The position numbers were made by a program, and so were the translations under genes. Shown piece after piece: positions 1 through 9,810 of a stretch of 64,000 nt of DNA. The stretch comes from Cellulomonas sp. URHE0023 (GTDB lineage Bacteria > Actinomycetota > Actinomycetes > Actinomycetales > Cellulomonadaceae). The notes under the pieces are model-generated. The model was not told where the DNA came from. It was given only the letters and a program-made list of their open reading frames with translations, and did not search any database. The first letter of the stretch is position 1; every line of letters begins with the position of its first letter. The DNA lies in assembly GCF_000688475.1 (NCBI RefSeq), contig NZ_JIAN01000007.1:124001-188000 (forward strand), in the 5' to 3' direction.

Positions 1-23
1 GCCACAGCGTCGTCCTGACCCGA

Positions 24-365
24 TCAGCCGATTGCTGCGAGCTCCGATCGCGACCGCGCCCAGCCGCCGTCGGTGGCACCGGCCACCGAAGCCGCCAGGT
101 ACGCGGGAATCGTGTCGGGGATCAGCAGACCCTCGGCGACTGCAACACGGTCGCTGACCTCACGCAGGACGAGCGACATGGGGACGTCCAGCGCCTCGCA
201 GATGCTGTTCAGCAGCTCCGACGACGCTTCCTTCTGACCCCGTTCGACCTCGCTCAGATACCCGAGCGAGACGCGGGCTGCCGACGACACTTCACGCAGG
301 GTGCGCCCCTGGCGCTGTCGCGCGTCCCGCAGCACGTCGCCGATCTCTCGACGCAGTACAACCAT
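24..365 (-). CDS. clgR: ClgR-type XRE-family transcriptional regulator
   Basis: A 113-residue helix-turn-helix protein. An XRE/Cro domain fills about residues 8-65, with the recognition region around [16 protein letters not shown]. In actinobacteria ClgR activates clp protease and other proteostasis genes. The short length, this HTH sequence and the position directly downstream of pgsA and cinA match clgR in Mycobacterium, Streptomyces and Corynebacterium. The reading frame is open further upstream to 560, but ATG at 365 is preferred: a GGGGGAG Shine-Dalgarno lies 6 bases upstream and the upstream residues are low-complexity. The 215-base gap to cinA suggests its own promoter. I could not identify a ClgR box with confidence. 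Confidence 0.85.
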   Translation of the reverse strand: MVVLRREIGDVLRDARQRQGRTLREVSSAARVSLGYLSEVERGQKEASSELLNSICEALDVPMSLVLREVSDRVAVAEGLLIPDTIPAYLAASVAGATDGGWARSRSELAAIG

Positions 366-580
366 CCGGGCTCCCCCTCTCGCGTCACGTGCCTCTCCCA
401 CACCGGGTGCCAACGTCCGGATCGGACCTGGAACCACGGCTCCCGGCTGTCCCTTTGCCGGGATAACTCCACCGTACCTTGCACCACCGACGCGCGACGG
501 AGTCCTGCGTGCCGGAGGTCGACTGCTCATCACGGTCCTTGCAACGAAGGGCGGGGTCATCGTGTTCCCGCCTCCCTATC

Positions 581-1078
581 TCATCGGCTGTGAACGTCCT
601 CAGGTTCACCCAAGTGTCGGATGACTTCGAGCGCCAGCTGCAGGACGGCGTCCACCGCACCAGCACGGACCGCCGGGCGGTCACCGTCGAGGTGCAGGGA
701 ACGCGCCGTCACACCGGCCGGGGTCGCGACCGCGACGTGAACCGTGCCCGGCGGGCGCCCGTCCTGCGGATCTGGTCCGGCGACACCCGTCGTCGCGAGC
801 CCCACATCGGCCCCGAGGCGCAGACGCACACCGTCAGCCATCTCTTGTGCGACCACCGGGTCGACCGCTCCGTGCGCGGCCAGCAGGTCCGTGTCGACGT
901 CGAGCAGCGTGCCCTTCAGGTCGGTGGCGTAGGCGACGATGCCGCCGCGCAGACTCGCGGACGCGCCCGGCACGGCGACCAGGTCGGCGCAGACGAGCCC
1001 GCCCGTGAGCGACTCGGCCACCGCAACCGTCCACCCGCGCCACCGCAGCGCCGCGAGCAGCTCGGGGGCGACCTCCAT
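581..1078 (-). CDS. cinA: CinA-family nicotinamide-nucleotide amidohydrolase (PncC-type)
   Basis: A 165-residue protein corresponding to the C-terminal amidohydrolase domain of CinA. It deamidates nicotinamide mononucleotide to nicotinate mononucleotide for pyridine-nucleotide salvage in the cytoplasm. The family signatures AESLTGG (residues 20-26), a GGIVAYATDLK segment near 45-55 and TTGVAGPDPQDG near 95-107 are all present. The N-terminal MoaB-like domain of full CinA is absent, which is usual for the stand-alone form. The gene starts 3 bases after the pgsA stop, so the two are probably cotranscribed and translationally coupled, as in many actinobacteria where the order is pgsA-cinA-clgR. 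Confidence 0.9.
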   Translation of the reverse strand: MEVAPELLAALRWRGWTVAVAESLTGGLVCADLVAVPGASASLRGGIVAYATDLKGTLLDVDTDLLAAHGAVDPVVAQEMADGVRLRLGADVGLATTGVAGPDPQDGRPPGTVHVAVATPAGVTARSLHLDGDRPAVRAGAVDAVLQLALEVIRHLGEPEDVHSR

Positions 1079-1081
1079 CGG

Positions 1082-1675
1082 TCAGAGACCGGCGTACGGC
1101 GGCCGGCTTGCAGTCCGCCGGATCTGGATCGCGGCACGCACGTAGTCGAGTCCGGTCACCACGGTGACGACCAGTGCCGCGGCCATGGCCAGGACGGCCG
1201 CCACGGTCACCCACCCGGGGAGCACGTCGAGCGGCATGAGGTACAGACCGATCGCGACCGACTGCAGGACCGTCTTCAGCTTGCCCCCGCGGGAGGCGGG
1301 CAGGACCACGTAGCGCAGCAGGAAGAACCGCATGACCGTGATGCCGATCTCTCGGACGAGGATCACGACGGTGACCCACCACGACAGCTCTCCCAGCCAG
1401 GACAGGAGGACCAGAGCGGTGCCGACGAGCAGCTTGTCGGCGATGGGGTCGAGCAGCTTGCCCAGGTCGGTGACCTGCCCGGACCGGCGGGCGAGCCAGC
1501 CGTCCACGCGGTCGGTGGCCGCCGCGAGCACGAAGATCACGGTCGCGGTCCACCGCCAGCCGGTGCTGTGCCCACCGTCGGCGAGAAGCGCCCATGCGAA
1601 GAACGGCACCAGCGCGATGCGCAGGACCGTGAGCATGTTCGCCAGGTTCCAAGCGGAGGGCACGGCGTCGACCAC
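1082..1675 (-). CDS. pgsA: CDP-diacylglycerol-glycerol-3-phosphate 3-phosphatidyltransferase
   Basis: A 197-residue integral membrane enzyme that makes phosphatidylglycerophosphate from CDP-diacylglycerol and glycerol-3-phosphate, the committed step to phosphatidylglycerol and cardiolipin. The CDP-alcohol phosphotransferase signature D-G-x2-A-R-x8-G-x3-D-x3-D is complete at residues 58-80 (DGWLAR, then G72, D76 and D80). About five hydrophobic segments surround it. The opening NLANMLTVLRI is typical of PgsA. Translation starts at GTG 1675. A hairpin at 1729-1763 separates it from the upstream GGDEF-EAL gene, so pgsA-cinA probably has its own promoter in the 95-base gap. Confidence 0.92.
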   Translation of the reverse strand: MVDAVPSAWNLANMLTVLRIALVPFFAWALLADGGHSTGWRWTATVIFVLAAATDRVDGWLARRSGQVTDLGKLLDPIADKLLVGTALVLLSWLGELSWWVTVVILVREIGITVMRFFLLRYVVLPASRGGKLKTVLQSVAIGLYLMPLDVLPGWVTVAAVLAMAAALVVTVVTGLDYVRAAIQIRRTASRPPYAGL

Positions 1676-1728
1676 CGGAACAGCCTAGGTGGACGACGGC
1701 CATGCTCAGGTACACCGCACGCCGATGA

Positions 1729-1763
1729 CCTCCCGCCTCGACCGGCGGCGCCGGCACGGGAGG
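1729..1763 (-). terminator. Nested hairpin, probable terminator of ftsK-GGDEF/EAL transcript
   Basis: Outer arms CCTCCCG (1729-1735) and CGGGAGG (1757-1763) enclose inner arms CCGGC (1742-1746) and GCCGG (1750-1754). The hairpin lies 8 bases beyond the stop of the GGDEF-EAL gene. There is no U-tract, which is common for actinobacterial terminators. Confidence 0.55.
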
Positions 1764-1770
1764 TAGCCGC

Positions 1771-3966
1771 TCAGGTGGAGACGTCACCCGGTTGTGCCGG
1801 CCCGTACAGCCAGCCCTGGCCGTAACGCCACCCGTTGCGGTGCAGGAACTCGGCCTGCTCCTCGTGCTCGATGCCCTCGGCGATCGTGACCATCGCGAGC
1901 TCGCGCGCCAGCGCCCCGAGTGCCCGGGCCACCTTGCCGGCCGTGGGGTCCTCGGGGATCCCCGAGGTGAACGACATGTCGAGCTTGACGCCCGCCACGG
2001 GCAGGTCCCGAAGGTAGGACAACGGGGAGACGCCGGTACCGAAGTCGTCGAGAAGCACGGGCACACCCGCGGCGGACAGCTGGGTGAGCTCGTGCCGGAT
2101 CCGCGTACCGGACGCGACGAGCGAGGACTCCGTGAGCTCCACGACGACGCGCCCTGCAGTCAGCCGGTGCCTCGAGATCTCCCCGAGCAGCGTCGTCGCG
2201 AACTCCCCGTCGCCGAGCTGGTCGGCCGAGACGTTGACGGAGACCCAGCGTGTCTTGTCCACGGTCGAGGCGACGAACTCGACCACCCGCGTGGCGACGA
2301 ACTGGCCGAGCGCCACCGCCATCCCGGCCTCCTGGACGTGCGGGAGGAACGATCCGGGGAGCAGCAGCCCTCGGTAGGGGTGCTCCCACCGGACCAGGGC
2401 CTCGTAGCCGACCACCCGGGCGTCCGCGAGGTCGACGATGGGCTGGTAGTGCACGACCAGCTGGCCCTCGGCGAGCGCGACCGCGAGCTCACGCTGCAGG
2501 TCCGAGGGTGAGCCGGTGGTCATGGACGGTTCGAAGACCTCCGTGCGGCTGCGGCCCGACGCCTTGGCACGGTAGAGCGCGGCGTCTGCAGCGGCCAGCA
2601 GCGCGGGCGCTCCCCCGCCTGCCGTCTCGATGTCCACGAGCGCGATACCGATGCTCGCGGCGACGGCGAGCCGTCGGCGTCCGACGCGGACCGTCTCACG
2701 CAGCCCGGCATGCACGGCCTGGGCCACCTCGAACACCGCACGCGGAGCGTCGAGGTCCTGCACGACGACGACGAACTCGTCGCCACCGAGGCGTGCGACC
2801 GTTCCTCGTCGGGCGGTGGCGGCACGGAGCACGCCGGCGACGTGCACGAGCACCTCGTCACCGGCCGCGTGACCGTAGCGGTCGTTGATCTCCTTGAACC
2901 CGTCGAGGTCGCATGCCAGCACGGCCACCCGGTCGGCGGCACCGGGCTGCTCGAGGACCGACTGCAGGACCTCCTGGAGCAGCGTCCGGTTGGCCAGGCC
3001 GGTCAGCGGGTCGTGCATCGCCCGGTGGGTCAGCATCTCGGCCTGCAGGCGGGACTCGGTGGAGTCACGAACCTGCACGACGAAGTGGTCGGGCTGCCCG
3101 CTCGGCGTGCGCACCAGGGCGGCGTCGAGCGCGACCCACACCAGGTGCCCATCGGCGCGCTGGTACTTCTTCTCGAGCGAGAACCGGTGCTGACCGCCCC
3201 CGAGGAGCCGGTCCACCTCGAGGCGCTCGGCGGGTCGGCTGTCTGCCGTGCTGAGGTCCTCCATCCGGTACCCGCGCAGGGCGCCGACGCTCGTTCCCAG
3301 CAGCTCGGCGAACGCCGCGTTCGCCTCGATGATGCGCCAGTCGAGGTCCACCAGCGCCATGCCGATCGGAGCGTTCTCCATGGCGACCCGGAACTGCATC
3401 TCGCTGCGGGTGAGCGCCGCCTCGACCTCGCGCCGTCCCGTCACGTCGACGAGTGTCGTCAGCAGCGCGTCACCGTCCCTGTCACCCGCGTGCACCAGCT
3501 GGCTCGACACCTGCACCATGCGCGCCTGGCTCCCGTCGGTCCCGGGCAGCGCGACACCGACCAGTGTCGGCTCCTCGTCACCGCCCATCAGCGGGCTGTG
3601 CGTGCGGTGGCTGAGCACAGACGCGGGGTTCATGGCCAGGCCCTGCTCGTTGAGCAGCACGATCGGCAGGTCCGCGATCGTGCGTCCGACCGCGCTCGCC
3701 GCGTCGATACCGAGGATCTCGGCGGCCCGCTCCGAGATGTCCAGCACGCGACCCGTGAGCGACTGGACGAGGACGCCCTCCTTGGTCACGGCCTGGAGTG
3801 CGTCGTACCGGTGCCGGAGCTCGCGGCTGAGGGCGAGGAGCTCGTTGGCTCGCCGGACCTCGGCCCGCTGCTTGGCCGCCAGGACGAGCACCGACACGAG
3901 CGCGATCACGGCGACGACGGCGATGGCGGTGCTCACGAGCTGCAGACCGCTCCCGAGCGGCGTCAT
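1771..3966 (-). CDS. Membrane-anchored PAS-GGDEF-EAL cyclic-di-GMP enzyme
   Basis: A 731-residue protein with both synthetic and degradative cyclic-di-GMP modules. One transmembrane helix lies at about residues 11-31, followed by a short coiled region and two PAS-like domains (about 50-175 and 185-305). A GGDEF domain (about 312-480) has an intact GGDEF motif at 394-398. An EAL domain (about 490-730) has EAL at 522-524, the metal-binding VNVSADQ and VELTESS segments, DDFGTG, VKLD and a C-terminal EGIEHEEQ...QGW. All expected catalytic residues appear present in both domains, so either activity is possible. The ATG overlaps the ftsK stop by 4 bases (ATGA), implying translational coupling. That pairing with the chromosome translocase is not part of the usual actinobacterial ftsK neighbourhood. 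Confidence 0.93.
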   Translation of the reverse strand: MTPLGSGLQLVSTAIAVVAVIALVSVLVLAAKQRAEVRRANELLALSRELRHRYDALQAVTKEGVLVQSLTGRVLDISERAAEILGIDAASAVGRTIADLPIVLLNEQGLAMNPASVLSHRTHSPLMGGDEEPTLVGVALPGTDGSQARMVQVSSQLVHAGDRDGDALLTTLVDVTGRREVEAALTRSEMQFRVAMENAPIGMALVDLDWRIIEANAAFAELLGTSVGALRGYRMEDLSTADSRPAERLEVDRLLGGGQHRFSLEKKYQRADGHLVWVALDAALVRTPSGQPDHFVVQVRDSTESRLQAEMLTHRAMHDPLTGLANRTLLQEVLQSVLEQPGAADRVAVLACDLDGFKEINDRYGHAAGDEVLVHVAGVLRAATARRGTVARLGGDEFVVVVQDLDAPRAVFEVAQAVHAGLRETVRVGRRRLAVAASIGIALVDIETAGGGAPALLAAADAALYRAKASGRSRTEVFEPSMTTGSPSDLQRELAVALAEGQLVVHYQPIVDLADARVVGYEALVRWEHPYRGLLLPGSFLPHVQEAGMAVALGQFVATRVVEFVASTVDKTRWVSVNVSADQLGDGEFATTLLGEISRHRLTAGRVVVELTESSLVASGTRIRHELTQLSAAGVPVLLDDFGTGVSPLSYLRDLPVAGVKLDMSFTSGIPEDPTAGKVARALGALARELAMVTIAEGIEHEEQAEFLHRNGWRYGQGWLYGPAQPGDVST

Positions 3967-6668
3967 CTGCGGCTGCCGGCCCAGGGCCCGGCGTCCTCCT
4001 CCTCAGCACCGTCGAAGTAGTCCGTGGCGACCGGCGGCTCTCCCGGCAGTGCGCCGTCGGGTCCCATCGCGTACGGGTCCGCATCCTCGACGGGTGCACC
4101 TCGCAGCATCGCGAGCGTCCCCGGCAGGTCGTCGGGCTGGACCAGGACCTCTCGCGCCTTCGAGCCCTCGGACGGCCCGACGATCTCGCGCGACTCCAGC
4201 AGGTCCATGAGCCGGCCGGCCTTGGCGAACCCGACGCGCAGCTTGCGCTGGAGCATCGAGGTGGAGCCGAACTGCGTCGTCACGACGAGCTCCGCCGCCT
4301 GCAGCAGCAGGTCGAGGTCGTCGCCGATGTCCTCGTCGACCTGCTTCTTGGCGGCGACGACGGCGATGTCCTGGCGGTAGACCGGCTTGAGCTGCTTCTT
4401 GACGTGCTCGACGACCGCGTGGATCTCCGACTCGGACACCCATGCACCCTGCGTGCGCATCGGCTTCGCTGCCCCCATCGGCAGGAACAGCGCGTCACCC
4501 TGGCCGATGAGCTTCTCGGCGCCCGGCTGGTCGAGCACGACGCGGGAGTCGGTCAGCGAGCTCGTGGCGAAGGCGAGGCGGGACGGCACGTTGGCCTTGA
4601 TGAGGCCGGTGACCACGTCGACGCTGGGTCGCTGCGTCGCGAGCACGAGGTGGATGCCGGCCGCGCGGGCCAGCTGGGTGATCCGCTGGATCGAGGCCTC
4701 GACGTCGCGCGGCGCGACCATCATCAGGTCCGCGAGCTCGTCGACGACCACCAGCAGGTACGGGTAGGTGGAGATCCTCCGCTCGGAGCCGGGCAGGGGC
4801 TTGACCTTGCCCAGGCGCACGGCCGCGTTGAAGTCGTCGATGTGCTTGAACCCGAAGTTGGCCAGGTCGTCGTACCGGGCCTCCATCTCGCGCACCACCC
4901 ACTCGAGGGCCTCCGCGGCCTTCTTGGGGTTCGTGATGATCGGCGTGATCAGGTGCGGGATGCCCTCGTAGACCGTGAGCTCGACCCGCTTGGGGTCGAC
5001 GAGCACCATGCGGACCTCGTCCGGCGTCGCCCGCATGAGGATCGACACGATCATCGAGTTCACGAAGCTCGACTTGCCGGCGCCGGTCGCCCCAGCGACG
5101 AGCAGGTGCGGCATCTTGGCGAGGTTGGCGGTGACGTAACCGCCCTCGACGTCCTTGCCGACACCGATGACCATGGGGTGCTCGGTGCGCTTCGCGGCGC
5201 TGGAACGCAGGACGTCCCCCAGCGAGACCGTCTCGCGGTCGGTGTTCGGGATCTCGATGCCGATCGCGGACTTGCCCGGGATGGGCGACAGGATCCGCAC
5301 GTCCGCGCTGGCGACCGCGTAGGCGATGTTCTTGCTGAGCGCCGTGACGCGCTCGACCTTGACCGCCTGCCCGAGCTCGACCTCGTACCTGGTCACGGTC
5401 GGTCCGCGTGTGAAGCCCGTGACCTTGGCGTCGATCTCGAAGGAGTCGAGCACCGTGGTGAGCGACTCGACGACCCGGTCGTTGGCCGCGGAGCGCACCT
5501 TGTGCGGCGCGCCCTTGGTGAGCGTCTCGTCCGAGGGCAGCGTGTAGAGCACATCGCCCTCGAGCATCGGCTGCTCGCCGCGCGGCACCGGCGTGGTCTC
5601 GGGGGCCGTGATCGGCTTCTTGGCGACCCGGGCGATGGGCTCGGTGTCCGGCGCCGCGTCACGCTGCCGCGCGGCCTCCGCCTCCGCCTCGGCCGCCTCA
5701 GCCGCTGCGGCGACGATGGCCGCGCGTGCGAACGCCTCGTCGCCGTCGTACTCGTCGAGACGCGTCTCGTCGGCCTCGTCGACGGTGTCGGCACGCTTGC
5801 GCCCCAGCAGGCCGGGCCTCTTGAGCTTCTTCGCGCGGGGCTCCGGCGCCTCGAGCGCGGTGTGGCCGGCGTTGATGACGAGCGGCGCATCGTCGTCGGG
5901 CTCCACCTCGTCGTTCTCGCCGCGCTGGTTGCCCGTGAGCCGGTCGTACACGCCACGCAGGCGCGGGATCACCTGGTGAACGGGCGTCTTGGTGACGACG
6001 AGCACCCCGAAGAACGCCAGCAGGACCAGCAGCACGATGGCCACGGCCGGCGTCAGCAGCGTCGCGAGCGGCGTCCCGACGATGAGCCCGAGCATCCCGC
6101 CCGCGGAGCGCAGCGCCGCGAAGTCGTCGGTGGTGGGAAGTCCGGCGGCGACCTGCAGGATGCCGCAGACGGCGAGCGTGATCGCTGCGAGCCCGATGCC
6201 GATCCGCCCGTTGGCCTCCACCCGGTCCGGGTGGCGCATCAGGCGGACAGCGAGGCCCAGCAGCAGCAGCGGGACGGCGACGCCGACCTTCCCGAACGTC
6301 CCGGCGACGACGCTGTGCACGGCGTCGCCCGCGGTCCCGGACAGCGCCCACCACTCACGGGCGGCGATGACGATCGCGAGACCGAGCAGCGTGAAGGCCA
6401 AGCCGTCCCGCCGGTGAGCCGGGTCGAGGTCGCGAGCGCCGTGACCGATGTGCCGTGCGGTGCCGCCGATGACATGGGCAGCGCCCATCCAGACGCCCTT
6501 GACCATGCGGACGGGAAGTGCCTGCTTGGGTCGCGGCGCTGGGGTCTTGCGCGCGGGAGGCCGGGTGGACGAGCCTCCCCGGCTCGCGCCGGAGGTGGCC
6601 TTGCCCGCGGCGCGCGACGACGTCGACGCACCAGAACGGGCGCCTGAGGTGGACGTACGGGTCGCCAT
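3963..6668 (-). CDS. ftsK: DNA translocase FtsK/SpoIIIE
   Basis: A 901-residue septal DNA pump that segregates chromosome termini during division. A basic low-complexity N-terminus (residues 1-80) precedes four or five membrane segments (about 89-226), then an acidic, Ala-rich linker (about 250-370). The motor domain has Walker A GATGAGKS at 526-533 and Walker [11 protein letters not shown] at 638-647. The C-terminal gamma winged helix (about 835-895, [18 protein letters not shown]) recognises KOPS-type sequences. The frame is open to 6770, but ATG 6668 gives the natural basic N-terminus. The stop codon overlaps the start of the PAS-GGDEF-EAL gene. Confidence 0.95.
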   Translation of the reverse strand: MATRTSTSGARSGASTSSRAAGKATSGASRGGSSTRPPARKTPAPRPKQALPVRMVKGVWMGAAHVIGGTARHIGHGARDLDPAHRRDGLAFTLLGLAIVIAAREWWALSGTAGDAVHSVVAGTFGKVGVAVPLLLLGLAVRLMRHPDRVEANGRIGIGLAAITLAVCGILQVAAGLPTTDDFAALRSAGGMLGLIVGTPLATLLTPAVAIVLLVLLAFFGVLVVTKTPVHQVIPRLRGVYDRLTGNQRGENDEVEPDDDAPLVINAGHTALEAPEPRAKKLKRPGLLGRKRADTVDEADETRLDEYDGDEAFARAAIVAAAAEAAEAEAEAARQRDAAPDTEPIARVAKKPITAPETTPVPRGEQPMLEGDVLYTLPSDETLTKGAPHKVRSAANDRVVESLTTVLDSFEIDAKVTGFTRGPTVTRYEVELGQAVKVERVTALSKNIAYAVASADVRILSPIPGKSAIGIEIPNTDRETVSLGDVLRSSAAKRTEHPMVIGVGKDVEGGYVTANLAKMPHLLVAGATGAGKSSFVNSMIVSILMRATPDEVRMVLVDPKRVELTVYEGIPHLITPIITNPKKAAEALEWVVREMEARYDDLANFGFKHIDDFNAAVRLGKVKPLPGSERRISTYPYLLVVVDELADLMMVAPRDVEASIQRITQLARAAGIHLVLATQRPSVDVVTGLIKANVPSRLAFATSSLTDSRVVLDQPGAEKLIGQGDALFLPMGAAKPMRTQGAWVSESEIHAVVEHVKKQLKPVYRQDIAVVAAKKQVDEDIGDDLDLLLQAAELVVTTQFGSTSMLQRKLRVGFAKAGRLMDLLESREIVGPSEGSKAREVLVQPDDLPGTLAMLRGAPVEDADPYAMGPDGALPGEPPVATDYFDGAEEEDAGPWAGSRR

Positions 6669-6787
6669 GGTCCTCAAAGTAGCCGTGGCCGACCACGGGA
6701 GCGCTGTGGGCGGGCGCGTGTCGGGCTCGGATCGGTCAGGATCACCCTGACCGCCACCATGTCGGTGCACGGTGGCACGCTCGCGGG

Positions 6788-7894
6788 GTGAAGGTCACCG
6801 CGTCCCAGGTTCGTCGCTACCGGGTGCACGTTCAGCAGCTGGACAGGGCTGCACGCCCGGACCGCGACCCGGGCGACGCCGCGCTGCTGGACATCGGCGT
6901 GCAGGACACCGGGCCGGACGGCGCGCTCTGGGCACTCGCGATCCGCGGCGTGCCGGTGACGGCCGGGCACTGGCCGCACGCGCTCGCCCTGGCATGGACC
7001 CTGCGTGGCGCTCCCCACGCCTACCGTCGAGCCGACCTGCCGGACGTCCAGCGAGCGCTGCGGCCGTACTCGGAGGCCGACGCCGCCAAGCGGTTGCTCA
7101 ACGCCGCCGGCCCGCTCACGGCGGCAGGGATCGCGGCGACCGAGGCGCTCGCCACGACTGCGCGCACCATGCGGGAGGTCGTGACCGGGCCTCTGGTCAA
7201 GGGGGACCTGTCGACGCGCATGACTGCGCAGATGCCGGACCCCTACCTCCGCTGGTGCGAGGGCTGCCAGGCCACGCACATGTACGAGATGCCGTTCCGG
7301 CTCGCAGCGCTGCACGCCGGCCTGGAGCTCGAGCCCGGCACCTCTCCCCCGGTGGTGCGCCGCATCCCGAGCTGGCCCGCGAGCCAGGTAGGAGTGATCG
7401 AGCGCGACGACAGCGACCCCGACCCGGTCCGCGCGGTCCTGCACCTGCTCGGACCGCTCACACCGAAGCAGGTCGCCGCCTACCTCGACGCACCGGCCAG
7501 GGACGTCGTCGCACGATGGCCGTCCGATGCCGTCGCGGTGCAGGTCGACGGCGCCGAGGCGCACATGCTGGAGGCTGACACCGAAGCGCTGCGGGACCCA
7601 CCGGAGACCGACGCGGTGCGGCTCCTCGGGCCCTACGACCCGTACCTGCAGGCCGGCGACCGCGAGGTCGTCGCGCCGGACCGCGACCGCCACGCGTCGC
7701 TGTGGCAGTCGATCGGGCGCCCGGGAGCGGTGCTCGCGCGAGGCGAGATCGTCGGGACCTGGCGGCCGCGCGCCCATGGCAAGACGCTCGGGGTCCAGAT
7801 CGACGAGTGGGTTCCGTGGGACGCCGCCGTTCGCGACGCCGTCGAGGCCGAGCACACGCGGCTGGCCGTATTCCGCGGCGCCCGGCCGGGCTAG
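6788..7894 (+). CDS. Winged-helix DNA-binding domain protein (HTH_42/DUF1006 type)
   Basis: A 368-residue cytoplasmic protein of the winged-helix family that includes the AlkZ-like DNA glycosylases. The N-terminus ([14 protein letters not shown], residues 7-20), the [20 protein letters not shown] region near 125-145, and a C-terminal [19 protein letters not shown] segment are typical of the family. Function is not established from sequence: some members unhook DNA crosslinks, many are uncharacterised. It starts at GTG 6788 in a 119-base gap downstream of the divergent ftsK. Its TAG stop shares the four bases CTAG with the stop of the convergent MBL hydrolase. Confidence 0.8.
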   Translation: MKVTASQVRRYRVHVQQLDRAARPDRDPGDAALLDIGVQDTGPDGALWALAIRGVPVTAGHWPHALALAWTLRGAPHAYRRADLPDVQRALRPYSEADAAKRLLNAAGPLTAAGIAATEALATTARTMREVVTGPLVKGDLSTRMTAQMPDPYLRWCEGCQATHMYEMPFRLAALHAGLELEPGTSPPVVRRIPSWPASQVGVIERDDSDPDPVRAVLHLLGPLTPKQVAAYLDAPARDVVARWPSDAVAVQVDGAEAHMLEADTEALRDPPETDAVRLLGPYDPYLQAGDREVVAPDRDRHASLWQSIGRPGAVLARGEIVGTWRPRAHGKTLGVQIDEWVPWDAAVRDAVEAEHTRLAVFRGARPG

Positions 7895-8694
7895 ACCGCG
7901 AGGCGTTCTGGGGCCCCCACGGTCGGTCCCAGCGCGTCCGTCGGCACGCCACGCTCCAGCACCAGCAGGCGCTCGCGACGACCGCCCACGGCCAGCCGCT
8001 CCTCGAGCGCTGCCAGGGGGTCGACGAAGTGAGCCCAGTCGGTGTGGTGGACGGGAATCACCCGGGCCGGCGCGAGCAGGTCGATCGCGGCGCTCGCGAG
8101 CAGCGCGTCGAGCGTGACCGGCTCAGCCCCGAACCGGCCGACGTTCGCACCGCCCACGAACAGGACCGCGAGGTCGATCGCAGAGAACCTCCTTGCCACG
8201 GCAGCGACCACGTCGAGCGAGGCGTTGTCCCCCGACACGTAGACCGTGGGACTTCCCGCGGCCTGAAGGACGAAGCCAGTGACGACTCCGCTGTACGGCT
8301 CGGCACCCTCCGGTCCATGACGGGCAGGCACAGCCGTGATGGTCACGTCGCCCTCGTCGATGGACTCCCATGCGTCCAGCCCGACCACACCGGGCACACG
8401 GTCCGCGGCGTCCTGGGTGGACACGACCGTCGGCACGTCGGCGAGGAACGCGCGCCCGGCATCGTCGAGGTTGTCGGCGTGCTGGTCGTGCGAGAGCAGC
8501 ACGACATCGACCGGACCGAGGTCGCGGACAGCGATCGCGGGCCCGACGAGCTTGGTGAGCGTCACGCCGCCGGCACCCGCCGCCGGGAACGCGCGGGGGT
8601 CGTCGAACGTGGGGTCGGTCAGGAACGTGAGACCGGCGTAGGTCAGGCGCAGCGTGGGTCCGCCGACGAGCGTGGCGGTGATCGAGGAGGTCAT
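7891..8694 (-). CDS. MBL-fold metallo-hydrolase
   Basis: A 267-residue protein of the metallo-beta-lactamase superfamily (UlaG/RomA-like branch). The segment LLSHDQHADNLDD at about residues 66-78 replaces the usual HxHxDH, a variant seen in this branch. Further candidate metal ligands are a His in PARHGPEG, the Asp of VYVSGDNAS, and HH in IPVHHTDW. The start is ATG 8694; the longer frame to 8745 would run into the divergent regulator's promoter region. The substrate is unknown. The gene is divergent from a GlxA-type regulator 70 bases away, which is the best candidate to control it. Confidence 0.85.
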   Translation of the reverse strand: MTSSITATLVGGPTLRLTYAGLTFLTDPTFDDPRAFPAAGAGGVTLTKLVGPAIAVRDLGPVDVVLLSHDQHADNLDDAGRAFLADVPTVVSTQDAADRVPGVVGLDAWESIDEGDVTITAVPARHGPEGAEPYSGVVTGFVLQAAGSPTVYVSGDNASLDVVAAVARRFSAIDLAVLFVGGANVGRFGAEPVTLDALLASAAIDLLAPARVIPVHHTDWAHFVDPLAALEERLAVGGRRERLLVLERGVPTDALGPTVGAPERLAV

Positions 8695-8764
8695 GGCTCC
8701 AGCCTTGTCTCGGACGCCTCCGCCCACCAGTGACCCGATGGACACTCTTCGCTAAGATCGGGCC

Positions 8765-9715
8765 ATGCCGTTGCACGAGGTCGCCGTCGTCGCATTCCCC
8801 GGTATCAGCCCGTTCCACCTGTCCGTGCCCTCCACCGTCTTCACCTCGAGGTCCAGAAGCGCACCGGAGCCTCGGTACCGGGTCACCGTCTGCGCTCAGC
8901 TCCCCGGAGTCCTGAGCACGGACGCGGGCTACGACCTGGTCGTGGCGCACGGCCTCGAGGCGCTCACGTCGGCTCAGACGGTGGTCATCCCGAGCTGGAA
9001 CACCGCGATCGAGCCACCGGACGAGCTCGTGGATGCCGTCCGTGAGGCGCACGCACGTGGCGCCCGGGTCGTCGCGCTCTGTCTCGGCTCGTTCGTCGTC
9101 GCTGCTGCCGGACTCGTGGACGGCCGCGAGGTCGCCACGCACTGGTCTGCCGCGCCCGAGCTGGCCCGTCGCACGCCGTCCGCGACCGTGCGGTCCGACG
9201 TCCTGTGGTGCGACCTCGGCGACGTGGTGACGTCAGCGGGGGTTGCGGCGGCCCTCGACTGCTGCCTGCACGTGGTCCGTTCCGACCACGGCGCCTCGTA
9301 CGCCGCCGACCTCGCCCGGACCCTCGTGCTCGCCCCGCACCGGGACGGCAGCCAGGCCCAGTACATCCGCGCGCCGGTGGCACCCCACGAAGGTCCTGAC
9401 ACCTTCGAGTCCGCTATCGCCTGGGCGACGGCTCGGCTCGACCAGCCGCTCGACCTCGACACCTGGGCGGCGAGCGCGCACCAGTCACGCCGAACGTTCA
9501 CCCGCCAGTTCCGCGCACGGACCGGTACGAGCCCGGGCCAGTGGCTCCTGCGCCAGCGGCTCATCCGCGCCCGCGTGCTGCTCGAGACCACCGACCAGAC
9601 AGTCGAGGTCGTCGCGGCCGCATCGGGGTTCGGCTCCTCTGCCGCACTGCGGCAGCACTTCGCGCGTGAGTTCCGCACGAGCCCGCGCCGCCACCGCTCC
9701 GCGTTCCGGCCATGA
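8765..9715 (+). CDS. GlxA-family AraC-type transcriptional regulator with DJ-1/PfpI domain
   Basis: A 316-residue regulator with an N-terminal DJ-1/PfpI-like domain (about residues 5-170, with a CLGSF nucleophile-elbow-like segment near 102-106). A C-terminal AraC HTH follows (about 220-316: LDTWAASAHQSRRTFTRQF and VVAAASGFGSSAALRQHF). Regulators of this type usually sense a small metabolite and activate an adjacent gene. Here the neighbour is the divergent MBL hydrolase, with a 70-base shared upstream region. The DJ-1 domain is probably a ligand-binding rather than catalytic module. Confidence 0.88.
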   Translation: MPLHEVAVVAFPGISPFHLSVPSTVFTSRSRSAPEPRYRVTVCAQLPGVLSTDAGYDLVVAHGLEALTSAQTVVIPSWNTAIEPPDELVDAVREAHARGARVVALCLGSFVVAAAGLVDGREVATHWSAAPELARRTPSATVRSDVLWCDLGDVVTSAGVAAALDCCLHVVRSDHGASYAADLARTLVLAPHRDGSQAQYIRAPVAPHEGPDTFESAIAWATARLDQPLDLDTWAASAHQSRRTFTRQFRARTGTSPGQWLLRQRLIRARVLLETTDQTVEVVAAASGFGSSAALRQHFAREFRTSPRRHRSAFRP

Positions 9716-9810
9716 GCGCCGGGTGTCAGTGCCCCGTCGTACGGTTGCCGGATGCGTCTGAGGATCGTGCTCTCGGGGTCGGGCGGCTCGCAGCGGGACG
9801 GTGAGTCGTC

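Noticed and set aside
366..580. Possible ClgR box upstream of clgR
   Set aside because: I looked for the CGC-N-GCG type half-sites known from corynebacteria in this gap and found only loose matches, not a convincing palindrome.
4404..6647. A 747-codon open frame antisense to ftsK
   Set aside because: It is Arg/Asp/His-rich without family motifs and mirrors the strong ftsK coding frame. Similar long antisense frames oppose pnp, infB and rnj, and are the result of high GC with few stop codons.
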